From Gelidibacter gilvus (GTDB taxonomy: Bacteria; Bacteroidota; Bacteroidia; Flavobacteriales; Flavobacteriaceae): a stretch of DNA of 64,000 nt. The notes under the pieces were generated by a model. That model saw nothing but the letters and a program-made list of their open reading frames with translations, ran no database searches and was not told where the DNA came from. Shown piece by piece: positions 33,291 through 41,693 of this stretch. Numbering within the stretch: position 1 is the stretch's first letter; every line of letters begins with the position of its first letter. The translations under genes and the position numbers were made by a program. The DNA is taken from positions 868,001 through 932,000 of the forward strand of contig NZ_SDDZ01000001.1 in the NCBI RefSeq assembly GCF_004115975.1. Reading direction: 5' to 3'.

Positions 33291-33500
33291 GAAATTGAAT
33301 TCGAAATTGAATTCGAAATTGAACTCGAACTTGAATGTGAAACCTGAAACTTTTGAACTTGAAAATAAAAGGACAACTATCAATTCTGAGTAGGTAGGAA
33401 ATCGAAGATATAGTGAAGATCAACTCTGGTTTAAATGTCTATTTTTGTTAAATCGATTTTTGAACTTGAAACCTGAAAACCCTAAACTAGAAACTAAAAG
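33291..33500 (+). repeat. 6-bp-period and 7-bp-period tracts flanking a unique middle
   Basis: Nine hexamers of form GAAnnn (GAAATT, GAATTC, GAACTC and variants) occupy 33291-33344. CTTGAAA, CCTGAAAA, CCCTAAA, CTAGAAA, CTAAAAG occupy 33465-33500 and run straight into the ATG at 33501. Confidence 0.8.
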
Positions 33501-34019
33501 ATGCCCATTATAAAATCAGTAAACGGAAAACATCCACAAATAGCAGACGATTGCTATATCGCAGAAAATGCCACCATCGTTGGCGAGGTCATCATCGGAA
33601 CACAATGTAGTGTCTGGTTCAATGCCGTCATTAGAGGAGATGTCCATTATATTAAGATCGGAAACAAGGTCAATATCCAAGACGGTGCGATTATTCATGC
33701 TACCTATCAGAAATCACCCACCAATATTGGCAACAATGTATCTATTGGACATAATGCCATTGTTCATGGGTGCACCATTCATGATAATGTCTTGATTGGA
33801 ATGGGGAGTATTGTGATGGATGATTGTGTTGTGGAAAGCAATAGTATAATTGCTGCTGGTGCTGTAGTCACTAAAAATACCCGAGTGGAATCTGGAAGTA
33901 TATATGCTGGTGTCCCTGCAAAAAAAGTTAAGGATATTAGTGCTGAATTGATTTCTGGTGAAATCCATCGGATTGCTGATAATTATGTAACGTATTCAAG
34001 TTGGTTTGAGGAAGAATAA
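33501..34019 (+). CDS. Gamma-carbonic-anhydrase family protein (left-handed beta-helix)
   Basis: A 172-residue hexapeptide-repeat protein forming a left-handed beta-helix trimer. The three metal-binding His of gamma-carbonic anhydrases are present in AIIHATY, IGHNAIVHG. Related bacterial proteins (YrdA/PaaY/CaiE) have carbonic anhydrase, thioesterase or unknown activity, so the reaction is not certain. The gene has no close upstream partner apart from the two-component system. 7-bp-period tracts lie on both sides. Confidence 0.93.
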   Translation: MPIIKSVNGKHPQIADDCYIAENATIVGEVIIGTQCSVWFNAVIRGDVHYIKIGNKVNIQDGAIIHATYQKSPTNIGNNVSIGHNAIVHGCTIHDNVLIGMGSIVMDDCVVESNSIIAAGAVVTKNTRVESGSIYAGVPAKKVKDISAELISGEIHRIADNYVTYSSWFEEE

Positions 34020-34020
34020 A

Positions 34021-34076
34021 GGAGAAAGAATATAGAGGATAGAACCAAGAAAAAAGAACCAAGACTCAAGAAAACT
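34021..34076 (+). repeat. 7-bp-period tract, eight GA-headed units
   Basis: GGAGAAA, GAATATA, GAGGATA, GAACCAA, GAAAAAA, GAACCAA, GACTCAA, GAAAACT follow one another without gap, starting one base after the stop of the preceding gene. Confidence 0.8.
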
Positions 34077-34127
34077 TTAAGCGATTTGCTAAATTACAAG
34101 ACAATGTTAGCTCCTATCACTAAGCAT

Positions 34128-34907
34128 CTAAAACTGCAAATGTTGAACTCTGTATTTTCTCTCTAAAATATCTGTTAAGACATCAACAGTTCCGTTGGTG
34201 TAAAATTGATTATCACCCTGTGTAGATAGTGTGTTCAAAAGTTGATGTTGTTCCAATACGGTTTTGGTCTGGCGCGCAACGGCTTGCCCTGAATCGATTA
34301 TTTTAACGTGTTTGGGCAACATGTCCAATAATAATGGGATGAGGTAAGGATAGTGCGTACAGCCTAAAACTAGATAGTCAATATCTGCATCGAGCATAGG
34401 CTTCAAATAGGTGAGGAGCAATGTTTTCATTTCATCGCTATCTGTTTTCCCCTCTTCGATAAGTGTCACAATCCCTTCACCAACTTGTTCAATTACTTTG
34501 ATGCCTTTACTGTAGAGATCTGTGGTTTTATGAAACAACTCGCTGCTGAGCGTCCCTTTAGTAGCCAAAATGCCAATCGCTTTTGTTTGCGTACTTAAAG
34601 CGGCTGGTTTGATGGCCGGTTCAATGCCTATAAAGGGAATGTTATAAGAATCCCTTAAAGTGGTGATGGCGTTGGTTGTAGCGGTATTACAAGCAACAAC
34701 AATGAGTTTACAGTTTTTTTGAATCAGTAACTCTGTATTCTTAATACTCAAATCAATGATTTCTTGTTTGGTCTTATTGCCATAGGGCGCATTAAAACTA
34801 TCTGCCAAATAAATGGTATGTTCATTTGGAAGCAAGGCTTTTATTTCCTTAAAAACTGAAGTTCCTCCAATACCCGAGTCAAAGATGCCAATTGGTTGTG
34901 TGCTCAT
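34128..34907 (-). CDS. murI: Glutamate racemase
   Basis: MurI makes D-glutamate for peptidoglycan. The 259-residue protein has the expected motifs: FDSGIGGTSVFKEI, first catalytic Cys in VACNTATT and second in LGCTHYP. The ATG at 34907 is only four bases downstream of a TATTTTTG element, so the transcript may be leaderless. It is separated from the upstream ompH gene by a terminator whose T-run forms that promoter element. Envelope genes in the same orientation precede it. Confidence 0.96.
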   Translation of the reverse strand: MSTQPIGIFDSGIGGTSVFKEIKALLPNEHTIYLADSFNAPYGNKTKQEIIDLSIKNTELLIQKNCKLIVVACNTATTNAITTLRDSYNIPFIGIEPAIKPAALSTQTKAIGILATKGTLSSELFHKTTDLYSKGIKVIEQVGEGIVTLIEEGKTDSDEMKTLLLTYLKPMLDADIDYLVLGCTHYPYLIPLLLDMLPKHVKIIDSGQAVARQTKTVLEQHQLLNTLSTQGDNQFYTNGTVDVLTDILERKYRVQHLQF

Positions 34908-34911
34908 TTTA

Positions 34912-34919
34912 CAAAAATA
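34912..34919 (-). promoter_or_regulatory. -7 element of murI, made from a terminator T-run
   Basis: Minus-strand TATTTTTG directly follows the terminator stem. Start of transcription would fall on or near the murI ATG. Confidence 0.45.
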
Positions 34920-34948
34920 GGAAAGCCACTTGTTAAAAGTGGCTTTCC
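34920..34948 (-). terminator. Terminator after the OmpH operon
   Basis: Perfect 11-bp stem GGAAAGCCACT (34920-34930) / AGTGGCTTTCC (34938-34948). The minus-strand continuation is TATTTTTG. Confidence 0.8.
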
Positions 34949-34979
34949 ATATAAAATTTTGTGTTGTTCTAAAATAGTT

Positions 34980-35489
34980 TTAGAATCCTAAATCTTTTTT
35001 GACGTCTGCTATAAGGTCTTTTCCTTCAGCTAAGATCACACCTGAACCTGGAGAAGAATCCAATACATACTGAAAACCTTGAGCTTTTGCAACTTTTTGG
35101 ATAGATGCCTCAGCTTTGTCAGTAATTGGCTTTAACAAGTCAAATTCTTTCTTTTGAAGATCTTGTTGTGCTGTATTTTGGTATTCACGAATACTCTGTT
35201 GCATACCTTGTACTTCTTGAGATCTCTTAGCATTTTCTTCGTCAGTCTTACTTTCAACTTCAGCTTGGTACTGTTTCATTTTGTTTTGAAGTTCAGTCGC
35301 CATAGTTTGAATTTCAGTCTCATACGTTTTTTGCAGTTTCTCTAATTCTGCTTGAGCACTTTTCATTGCTGGCATTGCTTTAATAAGCTCTTGCGTGTTG
35401 ATATGAGCAATTTTACTTTGTGCGTTCGTGAAGCTAGTTGCTCCAATAAAAAGTAGTCCTGCAAATAAAAGGGTCTTAAAATGTTTCAT
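34980..35489 (-). CDS. OmpH/Skp family periplasmic chaperone
   Basis: A 169-residue exported protein. Signal peptide about 1-23 (ends TNAQ), then the Skp pattern KIAHINTQELIKAMPAMKSA, a long coiled-coil hairpin (about 40-125) and the C-terminal VLDSSPGSGVILAEGKDLIADVKKDL. Skp trimers hold unfolded outer-membrane proteins in the periplasm, which suits its place just after bamA. It is 46 bases downstream of a second, longer OmpH gene, so the two likely share a transcript. Confidence 0.93.
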   Translation of the reverse strand: MKHFKTLLFAGLLFIGATSFTNAQSKIAHINTQELIKAMPAMKSAQAELEKLQKTYETEIQTMATELQNKMKQYQAEVESKTDEENAKRSQEVQGMQQSIREYQNTAQQDLQKKEFDLLKPITDKAEASIQKVAKAQGFQYVLDSSPGSGVILAEGKDLIADVKKDLGF

Positions 35490-35535
35490 TTTTAAAATAG
35501 TATTACGTGTTATAATTATTAATTGTTTTTAGTTA

Positions 35536-36552
35536 TTATTTTTCTGGAACGGAATCCTTAGATTTTTTTTGAGCATCACGTTCTTCTTTCGCTTTTCTGC
35601 GATCTTCTAAAATTTTATTTCTGCGTTCGTCAAGTTCTTTTTGTCGTGCATCACGATCAGCAGCTTGTTGTTGTCTCTTTTCCTCAGCAATTTGTGCTGA
35701 TGTTTTCTTAGTACTCTCCACAGTGGTTTTGCTTTTTTCTTCAGCTTTCACTGATGTGCTGTCTTGTGGTGTGTTTTTATCTTCTCTTTCAGCCTTTGCT
35801 TTTGCTCTGTCTTCCAATATTTTTTGGCGTCTGGCATCGACATCTGCTTTTATTGAATCTCTTGTCGCTTGTTGTTCTGCTCTTCTTGCTTCAACCGCTT
35901 TTACACGTTCGGTCTGCTTTTCTTCCAAAGCTTGTTCACGAGCATCCAATTCTTTATTGATGACAGGCACAACATCCTCTTCTGCGGCCGCTCTTCGTTC
36001 TGATTTGGTTTGAGCTTGCGTACGTTTTGAAGATCTGGTGATGCTTCTCAGCACTAATTCACTAAGGTCAAAACGTTCTGCGGCAAATAACATAACCACG
36101 TCAGCAGATCTGTCAAAAATAAAATCATATTCCCTACTGCCTGCGATCTCTTGCACCGCTGCAAAAATTTGATCTTGAATAGGCTGGATCAACTGTGTTT
36201 TTTGAATCATCAAATCGCCATTTGGACCAAAACGCTTTTGTTGATAGTCCAAAATTTCCTTTTCCTCAAAGCTGATGTCTTCAAAACGCTCTTCATATAA
36301 CTCCTTGGTTAAAAGCACACGCTCATTGTTGAGTTGTGATTTTTTCTGATCCAAGGCGGCTAATCGCTGTTCTACATCAGATTTCCATTGAAGAACCTTC
36401 GTATCCAACTGTGCGGTGGCATCTTGATATTCAGGAACATTTTGTAAAATATATTCAGTATCTATATACCCAATTCTCACGCCACGCTGTGCATTTGAAG
36501 TAAAGCTCAAAAGACTTAAGACGGTCACTAAAAGAAGAACTTTGTGTTTCAT
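35536..36552 (-). CDS. OmpH/Skp family protein with long charged C-terminal tail
   Basis: A 338-residue relative of the next OmpH protein, about twice the usual length. I use the ATG at 36552, which starts a clean signal peptide (ends SNAQ). Residues ~22-180 are Skp-like (VRIGYIDTEYILQNVPEYQDA at the start, YDFIFDRSADVVMLFA near the end). The rest is a charged helix/coiled-coil tail with an internal duplication: ILEDRAKAKAERED and ILEDRRKAKEERDA. The tail may be a separate periplasmic or peptidoglycan-facing segment. It lies between bamA and the shorter OmpH gene. Confidence 0.9.
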   Translation of the reverse strand: MKHKVLLLVTVLSLLSFTSNAQRGVRIGYIDTEYILQNVPEYQDATAQLDTKVLQWKSDVEQRLAALDQKKSQLNNERVLLTKELYEERFEDISFEEKEILDYQQKRFGPNGDLMIQKTQLIQPIQDQIFAAVQEIAGSREYDFIFDRSADVVMLFAAERFDLSELVLRSITRSSKRTQAQTKSERRAAAEEDVVPVINKELDAREQALEEKQTERVKAVEARRAEQQATRDSIKADVDARRQKILEDRAKAKAEREDKNTPQDSTSVKAEEKSKTTVESTKKTSAQIAEEKRQQQAADRDARQKELDERRNKILEDRRKAKEERDAQKKSKDSVPEK

Positions 36553-36723
36553 CTGTTTATATTTTATCATTTATTGGTCACGCTATAAATTCTAAAACGA
36601 CAGATTAACTTAACGACTCTGCCTGATCAGCGTAATATTTTTCAAATTAACGAAATATATTCTAAAAAATTTTAACACTTGTACTAAATCGTCAAAGTAT
36701 CATTAGAAAATACCGTGCCAAAC

Positions 36724-39306
36724 TTAAAATTGCTGTCCAATAATAAAGTGGGTCTCCCATCCGTTTTTCTCAGATAGACCTGGCAGAGGATCAAACCCAT
36801 GACCAAAGTCAATACCTAATAATCCGAATGCAGGCATGAAAATTCTCAGACCAACTCCCGCTGAACGCTTAAGGTTAAATGGGTTATAGTCTTTAAAATT
36901 ATCAAATGAATTACCACCTTCAATGAAACCTAAAGCGAAAATTTTTGCTTGCGCTCCTAAAGTAATTGGGTAACGAAGTTCCAATGAGAATTTATTGTAA
37001 ATCGTTCCACCATCTTGTGAGGATAACGATTGGTTTGGATAACCTCTCAAGGCGATAGACTCTCTGCCGTCTAAAGAATAGTTTCCTAAACCATCACCTC
37101 CAACAAAGAAGCGCTCAAAAGGGATCACACCTCTATCGTTATTATACGCTCCAAGGAAACCTAACTCCAATCCAGATTTGATAACTAATTTGTCGTAAAC
37201 CTTAGTGTACCAATCACCTTTAAATTTAATTTTATAAAACTCTAACCACTTGTAACGTTCTTGATCAATTTCTCCCATTCGAGCATAGTCGTCAGGGTCA
37301 GATGGGTTTAATGCTGCTCTTTCATCTTTTAGGGCAGTGTAATCCACATTGTTTAGAAGTGAAAATGGAGGAGACACTTTAGCGGTTACAGAAAAACTTG
37401 AACCTCCTGTCGGATAAATAGGGTCTGTATGGGTGTTGTTTCTACTTAATCCAACGGTATAAGCTAAGTTGTTGGAGTAGCCATTACCAAAGGTAAAAAG
37501 ACCTGTGTTGTAATTCTGCAAATCGTAATGTTGGAAACTTACGGCTTGAGATAGGGTGAAATAGTCATCCGGCTGCGTCAAACGCTTTGCAAGACCAACA
37601 GTAATCCCGGTAATATTAAAACTCTTGCTCTTATCGGCATCTCTTGTTCTTGGGTTGTACAAGAATTGCATGGTATGCGACAAAGAAGTAGAGAATTGGA
37701 TTGGTCGTTGCCCGCCCATCCATGGTTCAGTAAAAGAGAAACTGTAAGTTTGATAAAAACGACTCGCTTGTAATCGCAACGCTAAACTTTGTCCATCACC
37801 AGTTGGCACTGGTTTATAGGCTTCACCTTTAAAAATATCCTTTATTGCAAAGTTGTTGAATGACAAACCTAGGGTTCCAATGAAACCGCCGCCACCGTAA
37901 CCACCTTGTAATTCAATTTGGCTGGAACCTTTTTCCACTACCGAATATTCCATATCCAGAGTACCTTCATTAGGATTGGCGTTTTTGAAATTTGGGCTCA
38001 ATTGCTGTGCATCAAAGAAACCTAATTGACCAAGCTCTCTAACCGTTCTTACTACAGCGGTTTTGCTGTAAAGCTGTCCTGGGCGTGTTCTTAATTCTCT
38101 ATAGATAACACGGTCATTTGTTTTGTCGTTACCAACAACTGTCACATTGTTGAAGTATGCTGGTTTTCCTTCAGAAATTCGGATTTCCATATCAATAACA
38201 TTACCATCTGCGCTTACTTCAACCGGATTAATGGTTGAAAACAAATAGCCAGCATCTTGGTAAAGGTTAGTGATATCCTGTGCATCGGGTCTTGAATCGT
38301 CTGCAATTCTCTTTTTAAGTTCAACACCATTATAGGTGTCGCCTTGTCTAATGCCTAACATGGCACTCAATTGTTGATCAGTAAATATGGTGTTTCCAAC
38401 AAAAGCGATTTTTCCGAAAGTGTATTTTTCACCTTCTTCAACACGGATGGCAATTGACAAAGTACCATCATTATTATTGGAAATAGAATCAGAAGTGACA
38501 CGTGCATCCCTATAGCCATTCTCCTTGTATTTATCAATAACACTTACCAAGTCTTCCTTATAATTGGCTTGTACGTATTTTGAACGTTTCAAAAAGCGCA
38601 AAAGGTTTTTTTGCTTGGTGTGCTTCATGGCTTTTCTAAGCTTCTTATCGCTCAACTTCTCATTGCCAACAAACTCAATTTCTTTGATTTTAACCTTATC
38701 ATTTTTTTCAATGTTCACTACCATGTTGACCCGACTTTTCTCTATCGAGTCCATTACAGGCGATGTGGTTACTGTGACTTTGGTATTGTAAAAGCCTTCT
38801 TTACGATATTTATTGGTAAGGTAGTTTTTTGTAGTAGTAATTAGGTTTTCAGTTACTTTGACACCTTTGTTCAGTTTATTGTCCTTTATTAAGGCGTCCT
38901 TTTTTCCTTTTTTGACACCCTTAATTTCCAGTTCGTTAAGTTCTGGTAAATCTTGAAGGCTAATTTCCAAATAGGCCTGGTCACCTTCCGTTTTGGTCAG
39001 ATAGATGTCTATATTGCTAAAGAGATTTGAACCCCATAATTTTTTAAGTGCTTCACTAATGCGCTCTCCCGGAATGGCGATGACTTCTCCCTTTCTCAAG
39101 CCGGAATAGGTAACTATAGTAGCTTCACTGAAGTTAGTGTCGCCAGTAACGATAATTTCTGCTATGGTAAATTTTTGTCCTGAATTAAATGGGCTTTCCT
39201 GTGCGGTTAAAACCAAGGAAAATAAAAGAAAAAAGGCACTGATAAAGGTATTAGAAATTGTTTTCAAAAGCGTGTTGTTAGCTGAGTTGTTCACTTGTTT
39301 TTCCAA
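36724..39306 (-). CDS. bamA: Outer membrane protein assembly factor BamA
   Basis: BamA inserts beta-barrel proteins into the outer membrane. The ~860-residue protein has a signal peptide, about five POTRA domains (roughly 50-430), and a 16-strand barrel with the conserved VRGY-like loop (here ALRGYPNQSLS) and a C-terminal strand ending FIIGQQF with terminal Phe. There is no ATG in the first part: a TTG at 39306 overlaps the uppS end by 29 bases, and a TTG at 39267 just before KTISNTFISAFF is an alternative that gives a normal signal peptide. Neighbours (uppS before, two OmpH after) are typical. Confidence 0.94.
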   Translation of the reverse strand: MEKQVNNSANNTLLKTISNTFISAFFLLFSLVLTAQESPFNSGQKFTIAEIIVTGDTNFSEATIVTYSGLRKGEVIAIPGERISEALKKLWGSNLFSNIDIYLTKTEGDQAYLEISLQDLPELNELEIKGVKKGKKDALIKDNKLNKGVKVTENLITTTKNYLTNKYRKEGFYNTKVTVTTSPVMDSIEKSRVNMVVNIEKNDKVKIKEIEFVGNEKLSDKKLRKAMKHTKQKNLLRFLKRSKYVQANYKEDLVSVIDKYKENGYRDARVTSDSISNNNDGTLSIAIRVEEGEKYTFGKIAFVGNTIFTDQQLSAMLGIRQGDTYNGVELKKRIADDSRPDAQDITNLYQDAGYLFSTINPVEVSADGNVIDMEIRISEGKPAYFNNVTVVGNDKTNDRVIYRELRTRPGQLYSKTAVVRTVRELGQLGFFDAQQLSPNFKNANPNEGTLDMEYSVVEKGSSQIELQGGYGGGGFIGTLGLSFNNFAIKDIFKGEAYKPVPTGDGQSLALRLQASRFYQTYSFSFTEPWMGGQRPIQFSTSLSHTMQFLYNPRTRDADKSKSFNITGITVGLAKRLTQPDDYFTLSQAVSFQHYDLQNYNTGLFTFGNGYSNNLAYTVGLSRNNTHTDPIYPTGGSSFSVTAKVSPPFSLLNNVDYTALKDERAALNPSDPDDYARMGEIDQERYKWLEFYKIKFKGDWYTKVYDKLVIKSGLELGFLGAYNNDRGVIPFERFFVGGDGLGNYSLDGRESIALRGYPNQSLSSQDGGTIYNKFSLELRYPITLGAQAKIFALGFIEGGNSFDNFKDYNPFNLKRSAGVGLRIFMPAFGLLGIDFGHGFDPLPGLSEKNGWETHFIIGQQF

Positions 39307-40018
39307 ATCGTCGTTCTCTGTTTTGATAGTCTATCAAAGCAGTATATAAATCATGCTTTTTAAAATCGGGCCATAAAATACTGGTGAAATATAATTCAGC
39401 ATAAGCAATTTGCCATAACAAGAAATTACTGATTCTTTGTTCTCCGCTAGTCCTGATAAGCAGGTCTACATCTGGCAAATTTTGCGTGTAAAGATGCTTA
39501 TTAATAATGGATTCGTCAATAGAATCACTTGAAATTATATTATTTTTAACTTTCTCAGATAATTTTTTAACCATATTTATGAGTTCCTCCCGCGAGCCAT
39601 AACTGAGTGCAAGGGTCAGAATCATTCTGCTATTGTTTTTGGTTTTTTCAATGACTTCTTCCAGCTCTTCTTTTGCTTTTTTAGGCAAATCATTCAGACA
39701 GCCTATCGCGTTGAGCTTAATATCATTGTCTTGCAGAGTTTTGATTTCTTTTTTCAAGGATTTGACCAAAAGTTTCATCAAGGTCTGAACTTCAATCTTT
39801 GGACGGTTCCAGTTTTCAGTTGAAAACGCATAAAGAGTCAAATGCTTAATGCCAATTTCTGCGCTGGCTTCAACTACTTCCCGTACTGATTTTGTACCGT
39901 TTTCATGACCAATCACTCGGAGGAAACCCTGTTGTTTTGCCCAGCGTCCATTGCCATCCATAATTATGGCGAGATGGTTAGGAAGTTTGTCGGTATTTAT
40001 CTGTTCTTTTAAATTCAC
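39278..40018 (-). CDS. uppS: Isoprenyl transferase (undecaprenyl diphosphate synthase)
   Basis: UppS elongates farnesyl diphosphate with isopentenyl units to the C55 lipid carrier of cell-wall and polysaccharide synthesis. The 246-residue protein has AIIMDGNGRWAKQQG with the catalytic Asp, STENWNRP, and LLIRTSGEQRISNFLLWQ, all diagnostic. It starts one base after the DUF6089 gene stop and overlaps bamA by up to 29 bases, so the three are one operon. Confidence 0.96.
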   Translation of the reverse strand: MNLKEQINTDKLPNHLAIIMDGNGRWAKQQGFLRVIGHENGTKSVREVVEASAEIGIKHLTLYAFSTENWNRPKIEVQTLMKLLVKSLKKEIKTLQDNDIKLNAIGCLNDLPKKAKEELEEVIEKTKNNSRMILTLALSYGSREELINMVKKLSEKVKNNIISSDSIDESIINKHLYTQNLPDVDLLIRTSGEQRISNFLLWQIAYAELYFTSILWPDFKKHDLYTALIDYQNRERRFGKTSEQLS

Positions 40019-40708
40019 TTAATAATCAGAATAACAAGGTTTTTGACCAAAGGTGTAAGTTAAGGTAATCCCAGAAAACACGTACCAGTCATTGCTGTTT
40101 AAATTACCAAAACTAAGTGATTCTCTTGAAGGTGCATCAGGAACACTACCATCAATTTCATCAGAAAATGTATATCTAACCCCAATTTCAGCACCGAATA
40201 TGACGCCATCAATCATTGTTGTGGTTTTAAAGCCCAATACCATGGGAATGCCGTAAGCCCAGCTTTGTAAATTCTCTGAGGTTTGAATATTGTTTTGAAA
40301 ATAGTAGTTGTTATGTCTTGCGGTTGAAATTCCTGTATATAAATAAGGTGTCATTTGATGATCAGTGCTATGAAGGTCAAAATCCAGAAATGTAAACTCC
40401 ATGCCTACAGAGAATTCTAAAATGGAGTTTTTAAAATCATAATTCCGAGCGATTCTTCTAGGATCACTGGATTTGCTGTCATTGCCTTCCAATTCTGTAT
40501 ACATGATGGATGCCCTGAACGAATGTCTTGGACTTCTGTTCCATTTTAAGAGCAATCCTACTGCTGGTTTATTTGGAGCAATGTACGTTGTAGAGCCCAC
40601 ATCACCAATAAAATTGCTTCCACCAAGGAATAAACCACCTTCGTAAATTTGAGCGTGTAAGTTCGGAACGAAACAAATACTGAAAATTATTAAAATGATA
40701 TACCTCAT
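40019..40708 (-). CDS. DUF6089 family outer-membrane beta-barrel protein
   Basis: A 229-residue exported protein. Signal peptide about 1-19 (ends LHAQ), then GGLFLGGSNFIGDVG and repeated amphipathic strands with aromatic girdles, ending YVFSGITLTYTFGQKPCYSDY. This matches the DUF6089 proteins that precede uppS-bamA across Bacteroidetes; their function is unknown but the fixed position suggests a role in outer-membrane assembly. A good promoter is directly upstream, so it heads the uppS-bamA operon. Confidence 0.88.
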   Translation of the reverse strand: MRYIILIIFSICFVPNLHAQIYEGGLFLGGSNFIGDVGSTTYIAPNKPAVGLLLKWNRSPRHSFRASIMYTELEGNDSKSSDPRRIARNYDFKNSILEFSVGMEFTFLDFDLHSTDHQMTPYLYTGISTARHNNYYFQNNIQTSENLQSWAYGIPMVLGFKTTTMIDGVIFGAEIGVRYTFSDEIDGSVPDAPSRESLSFGNLNSNDWYVFSGITLTYTFGQKPCYSDY

Positions 40709-40725
40709 AAAATTTTAAAAGTTTG

Positions 40726-40757
40726 CAAATATAATAAATAAGATTAGCCTTTAACAA
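40726..40757 (-). promoter_or_regulatory. Promoter of the DUF6089-uppS-bamA operon
   Basis: Minus-strand TTG (40757-40755), 21-base spacer, TATATTTG (40733-40726). Confidence 0.7.
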
Positions 40758-40807
40758 TTTGAACCAAATTGTATTACAGATAAACAGTATTTAAAAGGTT
40801 TTATTGT

Positions 40808-41689
40808 TTAATTGCGTTTATCCTCTCCCCAAAGCAGTTTTTTGCGTAAGGTGTCAATAAAGCTTTCACTATGGAGTTCAACCATCTTTATTTTGAAGGC
40901 TGCTTTTTTAATGGTTACGATGGTGGTATTATGTAAAGTTGCAATTCTTGAGTCTAATGAAATTAGATAAAAATCTTCACGTCCATCAACCTTTAATTGG
41001 ATCTCTGTGTCGTCAGGAATTACTAATGGCCTTGCACTTAAATTGTGAGGGGCAATAGGCGTTATAACAAAACTCGTTGCATCTGGAGAAATTACGGGAC
41101 CACCACAACTTAATGAATATCCTGTTGAACCCGTGGGGCTGGACACAATGAGGCCATCTGCCCAATATGAGGTTAAATACTCTCCATTTAAATGCGTGTT
41201 TACCGTAATCATGGAGGTGGTGTTTTTTCTGCTTACAGCTATTTCGTTGAGTGCAAAATTGAGTTGGATAAGATCTTTGTTTTCAGGATTGGTTTCAATG
41301 CTTAACAAGCTGCGTTCTGATATTTTATAATCGCCATCATAAATGCTGTCAAGGGCACTTTCAATTTGGTTATTTTGGATTGTAGCCAAAAAGCCCAAAC
41401 GCCCGGTGTTAATTCCGATAATGGGAATGGAAAGATCACTGACATAAGTTATGGCCCTTAAAATAGTACCATCGCCACCAATGCTGATGAGGAGATCAAA
41501 GGAGTTGTCAAGGGTTTGAAATGTTTCAAATTCCTTGTAATTGTTTTTAAGATCGAAATGCTTGTCAATAAGCCGATAGAATTGATTCTCAATAAAAACA
41601 TTGGCTTTCTTTTCCAACAAATAATTCAATAGGATACCTATACTTGCTTCCTTACTCTTGTAATTCTGGCTATAAATGGCAATTTTCAT
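40808..41689 (-). CDS. nadK: NAD kinase
   Basis: NadK phosphorylates NAD to NADP. The 293-residue protein has the GGDGTILRAI motif, NTGRLGFLA and the SPTGSTGYSLSCGGP loop that define the family. It starts four bases after the CBS-domain gene and is probably expressed with it. The promoter of the next operon lies in the 99-base gap after it. Confidence 0.96.
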   Translation of the reverse strand: MKIAIYSQNYKSKEASIGILLNYLLEKKANVFIENQFYRLIDKHFDLKNNYKEFETFQTLDNSFDLLISIGGDGTILRAITYVSDLSIPIIGINTGRLGFLATIQNNQIESALDSIYDGDYKISERSLLSIETNPENKDLIQLNFALNEIAVSRKNTTSMITVNTHLNGEYLTSYWADGLIVSSPTGSTGYSLSCGGPVISPDATSFVITPIAPHNLSARPLVIPDDTEIQLKVDGREDFYLISLDSRIATLHNTTIVTIKKAAFKIKMVELHSESFIDTLRKKLLWGEDKRN

Positions 41690-41693
41690 AAAG

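Noticed and set aside
33286-33393. Stop-codon read-through of the LytTR gene into a 35-codon open stretch
   Set aside because: The frame stays open because of the hexamer repeat; the LytTR domain is complete at the TAG, and no read-through context is evident.
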